Shown piece by piece: positions 31,077 to 42,551 of a DNA stretch of 64,000 nt. The position numbers and the translations under genes were made by a program. The notes below the pieces were generated by a model. The model saw nothing but the letters and a program-made list of their open reading frames with translations, searched no databases and had not been told where the DNA came from. Position 1 is the first letter of the stretch. Every line of letters begins with the position of its first letter. Source of the DNA: Cordia subcordata (Eukaryota; Streptophyta; Magnoliopsida; Boraginales; Cordiaceae); contig JAPTOF010000005.1 of the NCBI GenBank assembly GCA_028554755.1, positions 3,496,501 through 3,560,500 on the forward strand, given 5' to 3'.

Positions 31077-31095
31077 GTTCCCGACAACGGCGCTA
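31077..31095 (-). other. GYP2 primer-binding site
   Basis: Minus-strand TAGCGCCGTTGTCGGGAAC lies six bases from the LTR end at 31102. It equals the plant TGGCGCCGTTGCCGGGGA site with a few G-to-A and C-to-T changes. Confidence 0.85.
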
Positions 31096-31101
31096 AGAAC
31101 T

Positions 31102-32980
31102 TGGTGTACTTCTTTGAGTGCAAGCTCTAAAGACTCACAAGCGCACGGATCGATGCAGTGTAGTGTGTGGGAGAACGGGTGTCAAACCACAGGGAGGCTA
31201 TGTTGTGAGATGTATTCTACATGTGTGTTCTAGAATGTGCCTAAAAATAAGAAATCTAAACTATCTATTTTTGGGATTTTGGATTTTTGAATGGTCGGGA
31301 GCTCTAACTAAAACAAATTAAACTAAACTATGGAATTGGGAAAAGTGAAGGACAAGCTAATCTAAAGGAACTAACAAATGGAAAGGGGTTAGGGTGACTT
31401 CAACTTATGAATGGGTGATTCTATACTCAATTTCTATGAGATTAAAGAATGATGGCTTGCTATAGTGATTGCTCTTAACTAGGTTACTAAATTAGTGTCT
31501 TAATTTTCCCCCAGGACTCAGTGCGGGTCCATCCCCAGGTGGCGCCTCCTAAAGCTACAGCGTGGTCCTTATGACCTAGGGCCTTAAGAGTAACTAACTA
31601 GGTTCCTAGGTGACTTAGAATAAACCTACCCTAGTGCCTAAATCATTGGCTGGATTTAAAGCCAAGATCTAGTGTCGCTAAGGTTGACTAATCCTATCCT
31701 AAAGCCTATTGGCTGGATTTAAAGCCAAAGGAGACTTGGCCTAGGCTAGCCTTAAATTATGCTTCGTCATTCTAAGGTCACAATAGCAGGATTTAACCTA
31801 TTAACGCATTCATACATGTTCGAAGCCAAGGTGTTCGCGAATAAAGGGACCTATTCGACTACCAAACATCGTCATGCTCGAATTACACCATTAAAAGGAC
31901 TTAACAACCAACATGTATATGTTATTGAAGTCATATTCATTACTAGGCATGCAAATATACACATAGACATGAATATAAGCATTACCCACTTCATAGCATC
32001 CACATATAAACACATAGACATGATTATAGCATGGATTAGATGTGTTTAGTAATAAATAGACTTCAATTTATACACATGTTACTCATTTAGGCATTTAATC
32101 AAACACTTAGACACGAATGAGAAAATAACCATTTGAACAAGAAAATCAAACATGTATATATAATCAGCCATTTAATCCCATATCATAAGAGTATATAGCT
32201 AACCCATTATAAAAGTAAAATAACCCTACACAAGTCTACTCAATCATAATAAAAGATGGAACGAAAGAGAGCTTGTGAAGCTTCCCTTTCATCCTAGTTA
32301 ATCTTGTACAAAGCTCTTGAGCAACTTGAATCCAAATGTTGAAACCCTCTAAATTCTCTTGCTCCAAAATGATGAAATGTGTGAAAGAGTGTGTGTGTTG
32401 TGGGTGAAGACTAGGGTTAAGTGTGTGTGTGTGTGATGGGTGTAAAGATCCTCTCCAGAATTATCAAAAAGCTCTCCCAAAGACCCCCTTTTTTTAGTTT
32501 GAAAATCAGGCTTTTATGTCGACTTTTCACGAACTGCCGGTTTCTTCTCTTAGCTTGACCAGCTTTTTGGTGATTCTCTCTGGACTGGCAGGTCGACCAA
32601 CTTTGGAGAGGTGGTCATCCGGCTATTTTTGGCACCTCTCTGGAGTGGCCGGTCGACCGGCTCCTTCTTGGTCATCCGACTGACTTCTTTCCTTCATTCT
32701 TTGTCTTTCCGGCCTTCGATCTTCTCCTTTTGACTCATACATCTCCCATCTTTATCACCTATCATCGCCCAATCTCAATCTTAATCCCAAAGTTCACCGA
32801 AATCATTGAAAACAAGCAATTAGTATAGCAATTTGTCTCTTAAACTCAATATGTACATTTGTTTACGCTTAAGCCTATTCTTATCAAAAGCAACTACGCC
32901 AATGCATCTTTTTGAGCACTTAATACTTCTTAAATATAGGTAAATTGCAATGCAAACACACACAAAAACATAACACATCA
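31102..32980 (-). repeat. GYP2 5' LTR (1879 bp)
   Basis: Matches 21772-23645 throughout, with scattered differences. Hairpins at 31646-31665 and 31709-31728, both perfect here. The GT-rich tract (32388-32434) is shorter than in the 3' LTR. The TATA box seen in the 3' LTR is altered to CATAAAA (about 32512-32518). The GTCGACC block near 32575-32665 has lost a unit relative to the 3' LTR. Confidence 0.92.
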
Positions 32981-32985
32981 ACATA

Positions 32986-34845
32986 TATTCCTTGGAGCTT
33001 TAAAAAGTCAGGCAACCATCAACCAAACATTGACATATAATGAATGGAAGCGAGATTTCCATATCATGCAGGAGCTATCATTGCCTACATAATAGCTTCA
33101 ACGATTCCCCCTAAATTGAACGATAACATTCTTAACTCTTGCAACCCCGATAAAAGGTAATGAACTAGCACGATGAGAAGGATCTATTGGTAGTGTCGGC
33201 TTAACAGAACGACACCAAAAACAATGTCCAATTAGAATTCTTTTAAGAAGGGAAAGCTACTCTTGTTTTATTGAATATTCAGGTCAAGATGAGACTTCAA
33301 GAGATCATATTTGAGATAAGTGCTCACTTTACTACTTCACACTCATTTGTTACTGCAAATATGTTAAGCTCAAGATAAACGTACATTTTGAATTTTAAAG
33401 TGTTGACATTATCATGCTTATGGTTTATCAATGTGGAATTATTTGGTGCAAAATTTCACTTTGAGCTATCCAGTGTTAATTAGAAGCTTAAAAAATGCAT
33501 TTGGACATTGAGTACATTATGTCTCCCAAGGGCATGTTTTTTGGGACAAAACCAAATCTAATTAATTAGATTGAGAGTATGGACTTCCTAAAATATGCAT
33601 TTATATAAAACTAAATCTTCTTACTTTCATAATGCATGTACATATATGTTAGCATCCAATATTATGTGTTCTAATTTCTCATATGGGCTATATGTAAAAC
33701 CCTAATTCATGAAAACAAGGGTGTGGTCAGATAAACATGACTCTTCAGAAGTGGTGAATTTTATCTTTATATTGTCATTACCTGAACATGCATTTTCTAG
33801 TTTCAAACATGTTAATCGAGCACCAAAGATGAAGAGAACTTTCTTAGACTAAAGGCGTAGCTCAAAGTACTTAGTAGGATGAATCTTTCATGAAAGTCAT
33901 GCATATTCCAAGAACGTAATCAAACCTCTCAACACAGTCTAAGTTTTCCTTTTTGGGAAGGTTATTTTGATGTCTTATTATTGTCGAGAGGTAACTGACA
34001 TATGATATGGCTCAACTAGAGCCCAATCTCTAATAATGCGATGATAGTTATGCAGCTAATGGCTATCAAGTAATGCTAACAGCATCAGACTAAGATTGGG
34101 TCTTTGTATGCTAAGCTTCACGCTAAGAATTTTGAATAAGATCCCAATATTCTTCTAAGAAGTGTTTATGTGGCGTGCATATTTTCGTCATAAAATCTTT
34201 AAATAACATATCTCTCCACAATATTGCATGTATTAGTGTCAATTTTCTTGTTCATAATATCACAAAGTCTCTATGATAAGGGATGAGACAAACAAAGGAG
34301 AGGACGAAAATCTCTTTAACATGTACAGCATCGAGGAATGATTTTCCTGACCATAAAGATAGAAGAATAAATGTTCACCATTACCAGGTGAACTATCAAG
34401 TGGACTATTGTGTGATAGGTTTCTTGACCTCCAAGGCACCAAACAGAAAAGTGATTCACTCAACTCTGATTGACCGGAGGAGTATGAAAGTAGAAGTGAT
34501 GAGCAACAGATTAAACAAGCAAACTCATTTAGAACTTGCTCATCAATAAATGGGTCTTTTAGGGCACTTGGAGCTACTTGGAATCAAAGGACTCGAATTG
34601 CAAGATCACGGGATCCTGTGTTGAATTAAGCTATCTGGTTATCTCAAATCCTTAGATCCCTCTAATAGAGAAATATCCAAAAGAACTTCTCTTCTTGTCT
34701 CCAAAAGAACATGATCGAGCTCCCCTTTCATGTCTCATTCACTTGCCTCGATTCAAGTACAATAAGCCATTATAAGGTACCGAAGGTTAAATCCAAAACC
34801 GAAGAAGATGAAATCCGCTGGCACAAACACATTCGGTGGGTTCCG
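32986..34845. other. INV right interior, unassigned
   Basis: About 1.86 kb with no recognised domain and only short chance ORFs. It is not an inverted copy of the left interior. Sequence next to the LTR (34600-34845) contains GATCCCGTGATC and GAAGAAGATGAAATCC but no PBS in the expected orientation. It may be a remnant of the internal region of the INV family after large deletions. Confidence 0.4.
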
Positions 34846-35791
34846 ACCTAATTTAACATGAAATCAAATAAAGTGATGACAGTCTTCTTTTCCAGTAACG
34901 TGAGACTTGCAAGGCAAGGCTTCATACCAGTGGAGGTCCGGCATTAGCCCCTCCGATAATTAAGTTAGTGTATATCCACTTGATAGTATGTATTAAAGAG
35001 GAAAAGAAAGAGCAGAGGAAAGAGAGCTTCAATATTCTAGTCTCCTTTTAAGATAGAATGGCCTAGCTTTGTTTGTGTGGTTGGGGCTATTTATAGGGTG
35101 TCCCCTTGAACATGTGGCCTTCTTAAAGTTATTACCATACATTTATGGTCGGGATAGACTGATAATTATCGAAATGTAAATCCCTTTATTGGGATACAAT
35201 GCTCCAGGTTGATCGAGATGCGACACTCCGAGGATCAGGAGAACTTCATAGACGACTGTATTTTGGGTAATCCAGTGGGATCGGCTTAGTTTAGGAAGGG
35301 CATAGCCTAATCATTAGCCTCTTTAGTTCAGGTTGTACGTGAAGCTTAGCCAGGTCGGGCATGACTAAACTTCTTTATTTGACTGCTTGATCTTTTATGC
35401 AATCATCTTCTTTGATTTTTACTCCAGATAGTATGTGTCTAATTCATATTTCTAGCAAAATTGCTTGTCAAGGACCTTGCCAAAGTTTTCCTTGTTTCAT
35501 AATTTTGACCCTTTGTTTCTTGCAATTTATTTATGGACTAAGATCGTGATGGGAATAGGATCGAACTAGAAACCTCTAATATGATCTAATCAAAAGTTCT
35601 TGGTCTTATCCGAGCTGAGTATTCTTCAATTATGATGTGTATATACTAATGCGAGTATTTTTCTTTTGACCGGCTATGGATTTGGAGCTCGATGTTTAGT
35701 AATCCATATAGCTAAGAGATACTTTTTTTTAGTAGTATGCTTTTCTTCAAGTAGGAGACTTTCATTAAAGCTAGTCAGACTTACCATATCA
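34846..35791 (-). repeat. INV right LTR (minus orientation)
   Basis: In sense direction it starts TGATATGGTAAGTC at 35791, at the TTTCC target copy. It has about 450 bases of U3, then the part shared with 20447-21009. The core promoter CCCTATAAATAGCCCC is intact near 35090-35105. ACTTAATTATCGGAGGGGCT followed by CCGGACCTCC is the type of U5 motif found in plant gypsy LTRs. It runs on into AATTAGGTCGGAACCCACCG and GTGTTTGTGCC. Confidence 0.7.
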
Positions 35792-35796
35792 TTTCC

Positions 35797-36900
35797 ATTC
35801 CATCATACTCTAAAATTTTCAAGACCTTTACACTAGGAAGCATAGCGCCTTAAGCATGCCTAAAAAGGTAAAACTCACGAAGAATATGAGTAGTATTTTC
35901 ACATTAGGCCTTCCGCCTAAGCTTAGTGATATAGGAGCTTTCACCATTCCTTGCCGCATTAGAGTGACCCAAATTGATCACTCCTTATTAGATTTAGGGT
36001 CTAGGGTGAACCTCATTTCTTTCTCTGTTTATCAACAGCTAGGTATAGGCCATCTATCTCCCACCCATGTCATACTATAGCTAGCAAATAGATCTAAGTG
36101 TAAACCTTCAGGTGTAGTAAAGGATGTTATGGTTCAACTTGGTGAGTTCGTGTACCCCATAGACTTCATAGTGCTAGACATAGATTTCGATCATGACCCT
36201 AGGCATGTTACACTCATGCTTCTATGACGCCCTCTTCCTTACCATAGTAGACGCAGTCATCCATTGCAAGTCGGGATTGTTAGAAATTAAGTTTGGGAAT
36301 TTGAGGTTACCATAAAGGTAGCAGAGGCCGTGAATAGAGCTAGTATAGGTGAAGATGGGGATGAAAAAGAATGTTTTAGGATTGATGTGATTGATTCACG
36401 TGTTGGGGACTTTGTTAAGATGACTATGACCGATAGTAAAGAATTGAGAAATCTTGAGGACATCTTAGCTAACCTTGACTCAGGGGCCTTAGTACGAAAA
36501 TGTGTAGCTTTTACTTTAATAATTGAGAATGCTAGGCTTGAAAAGTCACTTGAGGTCATTTCTTCCATTCCCCTTTCTAGCCATGTCCATGATGATATTG
36601 AGGTTGATCCCCCTTTGGTTGAGCCAACCCCATCTTTAGAGCTCAAACCCTTTCCCGAGCATTTGAAATATGCATTTTTAGGGCCTAATAAGACAGTTCC
36701 ATCATCATAGCTTTGGATTTATCTAGTAAGCACAAGGAGCATCTCTTAGAAGTCCTTAAAGACTAGAGAAAGGTCTTAGGGTGAAAAATTGATGATTTAA
36801 GAGGCATAGATGCTTTAGTGCGTGTACATAGGATACTGCTTGTGGATAGAGCCATTCCTCAAGATGTATGTAGAGGTGACTGAATCCACACACGAGTGAG
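35797..36900 (+). pseudogene. pol: GYPH protease and linker
   Basis: Resumes in frame with IPSYSKIFK after the INV target site. It goes on with MPKKVKLTKNMSSIFTLGLP, the active site LLDLGSRVNLISFSVYQQLG and DVMVQLGEFVYPIDFIVLDI. A frameshifted stretch covers the LGRPFLATADAVIH region. The linker (36330-36710) reads NRASIGEDGDEKECFRIDVI, then SLELKPFPEHLKYAFLGPNK. A stop follows VIL (TAG where relatives have Gln) and further stops occur. The domain order and residues match GYP2 closely. Confidence 0.85.
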
Positions 36901-38230
36901 GTTGTAAAGAAAGAGATCATTAAATTGTTAGATACAGGCATTATTTATCTAATCTCAGATAATGAGTGGGTCAGTCAAGTCTAGGTAGTTCCTAAGAAGT
37001 CAGAGATCACAGTTGTTGAGAATGACAAAGAAGAGCTATTTCCACACGTATTCCTACGGGTAGAGGGTTTGTATTGACTATAGGAAGCTCAACTCCAAAA
37101 CTAGAGAAAATCATTTCTTTTTACCCTTCCTAGATCAGATTTTAGATAGGGTAGCTTAGCATAGTTAATATTGTTTCTTAGATGGGTATTCAGGGTATAA
37201 TTAGATCCTCGTATTTCTAGAGGACCAGGAGAAGGCCATTTTTACTTTTCCTTATGGCACATTTACCTATAGGAGGGTGCCCTTCAGTCTTTGCAATACG
37301 ATATGCTTGTGATGTTTCAGAGGTGTATGATGGCCATTTTAAGAGGCATTTAGAGATATTCTTGAATGATTGCTCTATCTTTGAAGATAGCTTTGATAAG
37401 TGTCTTAGTCACCTCTTTTTAGTCTTAGACCAATTTGTCGAGAAGAACTTAGTGCTTAGTTAGGAGAAATCTCAATTTATGGTGTAAAAAGGCATAGTCT
37501 TGGGTCATGTAGTGTCTTCCGAGGGTATTCAAGTTGACCCGACTAAGGTAGAGCTCATTGAGAAATTGCCCGTTCTGAGGAGTATTTGAGATATGAGATC
37601 TTTTCTAGGACATGCAGGGTTCTACCATAGGTTCATTAAGGATTTTAGCCATAAAGCACAACCATTGTCCAAGCTCTTAACACAAGATGTCCCATTTAAG
37701 TTTGATGATGAGTGTGTTAGAGCATTCGATAGGCTTAAATCCTTATTGTCCTCTTCCCCTATCATCTAACCCCCTGATTACCGTCTTCTCTTTGAGATCA
37801 TGTGTGATGCATCTGATTTTGCTATAGGAGCTGTTTTAGGCCAAAGAAAATATAGGTTGCCCCATGTTATCTACTATACTAGTAAGACTTTGGATTAGGC
37901 TCAAAAGATTACACCACTATGGAAAAAGAGCTTCTAGCAGTAGTATTCTCCCTTGAAAAGTTTAGGTTGTACATCCTAGGGTCCAAGGTTATAGTCTACA
38001 CCGATCATGTGAATTTGCGGTACCTTCTAGCTAAGAAAGAGTCTAAACCCCACTTGATTAGATAGATACTCCTTTTTCAAGCATTTGATGTTGAAATTAG
38101 GGACAAGAAGAGAGTCAAATTCAATTACGGACCATCTATCTCGTCTCATTACTGAGTCCTCTAATGATTCTTCTCCTTTTCGTGATTCATTTCCTAATGA
38201 GTAGTTGTTTGCCATTTCCCATCATACATC
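36901..38230 (+). pseudogene. pol: GYPH reverse transcriptase and RNase H
   Basis: Heavily decayed. Recognisable pieces: VVKKEIIKLLDTGIIYLISD, RVCIDYRKLNSKTREN (frame-broken), FLDGYSGYN, TFPYGTFTYRR. The catalytic box reads IFLNDCSIFEDSFDKCLSHL, with the first Asp replaced by Asn at 37365-37367. Then [57 protein letters not shown] and [33 protein letters not shown] ends the RNase H. Stops include TAG at Trp positions (VLS*EKSQFMV, LIR*ILLF). It cannot make active RT. Confidence 0.85.
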
Positions 38231-39462
38231 ATGGTTTGGGCAGATAGTGAGTTACCTTGCTACAAGGCAGTTCACCTCTCATTGGGAGAAGAGAGAGAGA
38301 AAGATAGGTTTCTAGTACAAGTTAGACATTTCTTTTGGGGATCTCTTCAAGGTTTGTACAGATTAGGTGATTCACAGTGTGTGCCTGAGGATGAGTTTGA
38401 AAGCATATTGAGTATGTGTCACAGTAAGGGTTGTAGAAGTGACTTTAGTGAAAAGAAAACTACAGCTAAGGTCTTACAAAGTGGATTCTTTTGGCCCACT
38501 CTCTTTAGAGTTGTCCAAGAGTTTTGTAGAAGATGTGTTATATGCCAGCAATTCAGTCCATTTCTAGAAGAGATATGATGCCTGTATCCCTTATTTTTCC
38601 TTGTGATTATTTGATGTATTGATTTCATGGGTCTATTTCTACCTTTCTTTGGGTACTAATACTTTTTAGTGGCTATGGATTATGTGTCCAAATGTGTTGA
38701 TGCCCACACATATTAATGACTATAGGGTTGTTTTTAAGTTTATTAAGGAGAACATTTTCTCTAGATTTAGAGTCCCTAGGGTCTCGATTAGTGATTGTGT
38801 CCAACATTTTTGCCATAGGACACTTAAGGCTTTGTTGAGAAGATATTTAGTTACCCATAAGGTTGCTACCCCATATCACCTGCAAACTAGTGGACAAGTT
38901 GAAGTGTCCAATGAGAAGATCAAGTCCATCTTAGAGAAAACGATAAGCCCAAATAGGAAAAACTGGTTATCTAGGTTGAGTGATACTTGATGGCCCTACT
39001 GCATTGCTACTCCTAATAATATGTCCCCATATAGGTTAATGTATAGGAAGGCTTGCCACTTGCTAGTTGAGCTAGAGCAAGAGTTTATATTGCCATCAAA
39101 GCCTTAAACTTTGATTTGGCTTTAGCGGGTGAAAAGAGAAAGCAAGACCTAAATAAGTTGGAAGAGCTTAGATTTAAGGCGTATGAGAATACCAAGCTCT
39201 ATAAGGATAGGATGAAGAGGATGTATGATAGACACATTCTTATGAAGTGTCTCTCTCCTTCTGATAAAGTTTGGTTATTTAACTCTCATTTAAAGCTCTT
39301 TCCAGTAAAGTTAAAGACAAGATAGAATGGTCCTTATGAAGTAATTGTGGCATACCCTTCCAGAGCTATGAAGATAAGAGATTTGAACAATAGCCAAGAG
39401 ATAATTGTGAATGGACAATGCCTGAAGCATTAATTTAATCCGAGCATGGCTCATGTGAAGAC
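38231..39462 (+). pseudogene. pol: GYPH integrase, last codons displaced by a solo LTR
   Basis: Zinc region: VRHFFWGSLQGLYRL, MCHSKGCRSDFSEKKTTAKV, FCRRCVICQQ. The His of GHF is changed to Asp (SDF). Core: IDFMGLFLPFFGY keeps the first Asp, VSISDCVQHF the second, and GQVEVSNEKIKSILEK the Glu. C-terminal part: NMSPYRLMYRKACHLLVELE, KRKQDLNKLEELRFKAYENT, VWLFNSHLKLFPVKLKT, ending MAHVK at the insertion site. Joining 39462 to 41354 restores MAHVKTIELQDPINRE and a TGA at 41385-41387, which proves that the LTR between them was inserted into pol. Confidence 0.87.
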
Positions 39463-41348
39463 AAATGTGTCATGGTTTTGCGTGTGTTTGCATTACTTGT
39501 TCCTATGTTTTTAGATGTGTATTATGCTATATAAAGTGCATTAGTGTACATTTACATTACATTTGTGCATATTAGGATACAATTATGCATAATTGAGCTT
39601 AAAGAGTAAACACTACACTAAACTGCACTTATCTTGTGTTTTAGATGAGTTTTGAGAAATGATTGGAGCTTGATGAAGATGGAGATGGCTTGGGCATGAT
39701 GTGAAGAGGATTTTAAGGATGATAAGTGAAATAAAAACAAGATTGGAAGCTTTCAGAGGAAGGCAAAAGCAACTAAAAGCAAAATAGAGCGAAAATGAAG
39801 TCAAAAGAAAGCAATTGAAGAGTACCAGTTGAGTGGCCTCAGGGACCAATCGACCATATCATTTAGCCGCGAAACCAGAATATAACATCCTCTAGGTGGC
39901 TAAGAGCCTTCTTGGTATTGGTGCACCAGCTCACTCAACTAGTAGTTCACAAATTTTGGCTATATATGCCCTCTTTTTGCCGTTTTATGAACAACAATTC
40001 CTATTCTTTCACACCTACCTCCCAAACCTTAATCCTCACAGTTATCAACCTCACACACACTCACCTAAACACAAAAACACTTGGAATCAAGCATCTTACG
40101 AGGATCAAACAAAAGGATTTGAGGCATTAGCTCTTAGATTGTAAAGGCTTGGCTATAAATAAAAGGGTAGATTTACAGTCTCTCTTTTATCCTAGCTCAA
40201 TCTATGTTTAATTAAAGCTATATAAGGTGATTAACTCTTATATTATGGATTGATTACTACATTATTGTTATGGGAACTTGCTGGATTTATGTATATATGC
40301 TTGGTACCTAGGGTTTTAATGACTATTTTACAATACATGTCTATGTGTTTGTAAAAATGCTTCAATGAAGTTGCATATATATAAATTAGTGCCTATTTTG
40401 CTATTAACCATTTCTAAGTCATTGTATAAGCATGTCTATGTGTTTGTGTGATGATTACATGAATTGGGTTATGCTTATATACATGTCCATATGTGTGTTT
40501 GCATGTTTAATAGCAAGAATAACTTCTATTACATATATGTCGGGTGCTATTACTTAAATTGGTGTAATCTAAGCATGTCTACGTGTTTAGTAATAGAATA
40601 TATCAGAATATTCTTGAATGCCTTGCTCTAGATGTGTGTGCTTTTGCACTTTAACGATAATTCCCAGTATTTGAAGGACAATCGATGATGATTAATTAAT
40701 GACTAGCATAGGTCGAGTCTTCTTTGGCTTTAAATCCAGCAAATAGGTTTTAGGGTAGGTTAGTTGACCTTAAATGGACTAGGTCTTGGCTTTAAACTCA
40801 GCCAATGATTTAGACACTAGGTTAGAACAATCTAAGTCAACTAGGACCCTAACTAACTAGCCCTAATGCTTAAGTCATAAGGACCACGCCATAGCTCTGG
40901 GTAGACGTACCTAGGGATAGACCTGCACTGAGTCTTAGGGTTCTATTAAGAGGTTAATTAGAGGTCTAGATAAGAGCACCCTAAACAATCCATCAAGCAA
41001 CCCTAATAAAAATGTAGTAATCACCCATTTACAAGTTGTAATCACCCTAATCCCCATTTTCGACATTAGACTCCCCTTAGATTGCTTGATTCCCTCGTCA
41101 CACACAACCTTTTATTTTCTTACACTTAGATTAGATTTACTTTTCCCACATTCCATTCCATCCCAAAACTGAAAAAGATTGTATTTTAGGCATCCAACCC
41201 AACACGTGGCCTTTTAGGACGCACATAGCTAAGGACACTACACACGTTTGGCCTCCCCGCAGATTCGACCTCGTTCTCGCACACATTGTACTACGCACGA
41301 CCTGTGGCTTGTGGGCTCTTTAGGCTTGTGCTCTCAAATAGCATATTA
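39463..41348 (+). repeat. Solo LTR of the NA-type family (1886 bp)
   Basis: Flanked by AAGAC (39458-39462) and GAGAC (41349-41353), a 5-base TSD with one change, and it interrupts an ORF that reads through when removed. The start AAATGTGTCATGG corresponds to TGATGTGT with the terminal TG mutated. The end GCATATTA corresponds to GCGTATCA. TATATAT at 39961-39967; CATGTCTATGTG repeats at 40337 and 40433 and related copies at 40485 and 40577; hairpins at 40724-40743 (imperfect) and 40786-40805. Its ends resemble the NA1 and NA2 LTRs most. Solo LTRs form by recombination between the two LTRs of one element. Confidence 0.85.
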
Positions 41349-41387
41349 GAGACCATTGAGCTTCAAGACCCCATAAATAGGGAATGA

Positions 41388-42551
41388 GATAAGTTGGTGA
41401 TCGCCTAGCTGACGGTATAGTGGCTAGCAGTACTAGGAGGCAACCTAGGTTAATTTTGGTATTTTCATTCTTTGTTTCATTTTTCTTTCGTTCTTTTTCT
41501 TTTAAACCCTCACAAGTGTTGATCCTCAATCCTATTTCCCTTAAGATACACCTTGATTATCAATTGCACATGCCAATGCAAGCTTGCATGGCAATGCTAC
41601 TAATCTTTGTGCTTTGTGAGTGTTTGTGGTTTCATGAAAAATAAGGATTAGTAGATGATTCATAAATCACTGGCATTGAGGAGCTTAAAAAAGAACACTT
41701 CTCCACTTGTTTCCCCTCTTATCTAACCTTTCCCCACTACTCTTACATGCTTTGTGATGCCTAATTGCTTGTTGTGCAGTCTTGTTTTATTTGCTTGATG
41801 ACAAGCAAAGTTTAGGTTTGGGGGTGTGGGGTTAGGTTTTTTTATGGTTCGTTTAGGGTAGATTTGCATGTTTTTTTATTTTGTGCTTATAGAGTCATTT
41901 ATCTCTTTGTTCATTGGACTGTTGACTCTTGTCAATAACTTAATTGATTGCTAAAGGCAAGGTTGTATTATGGGAAATGAATAGAGTTGAGGAAGAATTG
42001 GGACTTTGAGGAGATGCCTTTTGAAAGCTATGGGGACTAAGCACTTTTAAGAATGCACCTTATAACTACCCTATCACTTGGTTGAAAAAAGTGTTGTTAA
42101 AGTGGTGTTGATATAAGTACCCCTTCCTTGATTAGTTCTTTTTAATATGCCTTAGCCTTTCTTTATCTTTTTCTTTTTGTTATGTTATGTAATGCAAAAA
42201 TGTGAAAAATGGAAAAAAAATGGAAAAAGCGAAAATGTGCAAAAGGATGAAAAAGATAGAAAAAAGTAAAAAAATGTGAAAAAGCCAAAAGGCACCAAAA
42301 AAATGAAAAAATTAAGTCCATAGAATAAAGTGTTAAGTGACACAATGTCAACTTAGCATAAGTTTCTCTTTTTGTTCTTTCATTATATTATGAATAAGGC
42401 TCTTACGCCATTTTACGACCCATTGTGATTGTATCCTCTTTCTCTATGTATATCTAAGGCTATGTGTTTATTGGGAGGCCATGTTAGTTAAGGGACCATG
42501 AAGTATCAACATCTCGAATGTGTGTATTAGAATCTTAGTTTCTGGTGGTTA
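41388..42551 (+). other. GYPH 3' spacer, first part
   Basis: Non-coding. It contains GCAGTACTAGGAGGCAACCTAGG (41427-41449), matching the start of the spacers of GYP2 and GYP3. The internal hairpin-PPT module TTTGCTTGATGACAAGCAAA (41790-41809) with AGGTTTGGGGGTGT follows. Next come an A/T-rich tract of GAAAAA units (42195-42320) and the GTGACACAATGTCAACTTAGC box (42336-42356). From 42321 it repeats 15784 onward, until HAT interrupts it. Confidence 0.75.

Larger units (their letters stand above)
21772..32980 (-). mobile_element. GYP2: full-length Athila-like gypsy retrotransposon
   Basis: 11.2 kb with direct LTRs at 21772-23645 and 31102-32980, PBS on the right, PPT on the left, and gag, protease, RT, RNase H and integrase in gypsy order on the minus strand. 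The flanking five bases are ATATA and ACATA, a TSD with one change. It is the least damaged gag-pol in the window, with about ten stops and few frameshifts, but its integrase has lost a catalytic residue. It inserted into the interior of INV. Confidence 0.92.
20432..35791. mobile_element. INV: element with two inward-facing LTRs, flanked by TTTCC
   Basis: The boundaries come from the host gene: GYPH reads VLS before and IPSYSKIFK after, with TTTCC doubled (20427-20431 and 35792-35796). This is a 5-base target duplication typical of LTR-retrotransposon integrase. The left end holds an LTR-like sequence on the plus strand (20432-21009). The right end holds the same family on the minus strand (35791-34846), so they form a long inverted repeat instead of direct repeats. 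GYP2 sits inside. The remaining interior, about 0.75 kb left and 1.85 kb right, shows no coding domains. Confidence 0.7.
15784..42551 (+). mobile_element. GYPH: Athila-like gypsy element, split by three later insertions
   Basis: Visible pieces in order are 3'-spacer and PPT (15784-16231), one LTR (16232-18122), PBS and gag (18129-20431), [INV], protease to integrase (35797-39462), [solo LTR], the last codons of pol (41354-41387) and part of the 3' spacer (to about 42551), [HAT]. Its own 3' LTR would lie beyond the HAT element and outside the window. The left-hand spacer/PPT duplicates sequence that is also at 42321-42550, so the single LTR has internal DNA on both sides, the signature of a tandem or recombined array. 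Confidence 0.8.

Noticed and set aside
20432..35791. INV as a long-TIR DNA transposon
   Set aside because: The arms contain a TATA region and U5/PBS-like motifs of a gypsy LTR, no transposase is present, and a 5-base duplication fits integrase. Inverted LTRs are the better reading, though a DNA element is not fully excluded.
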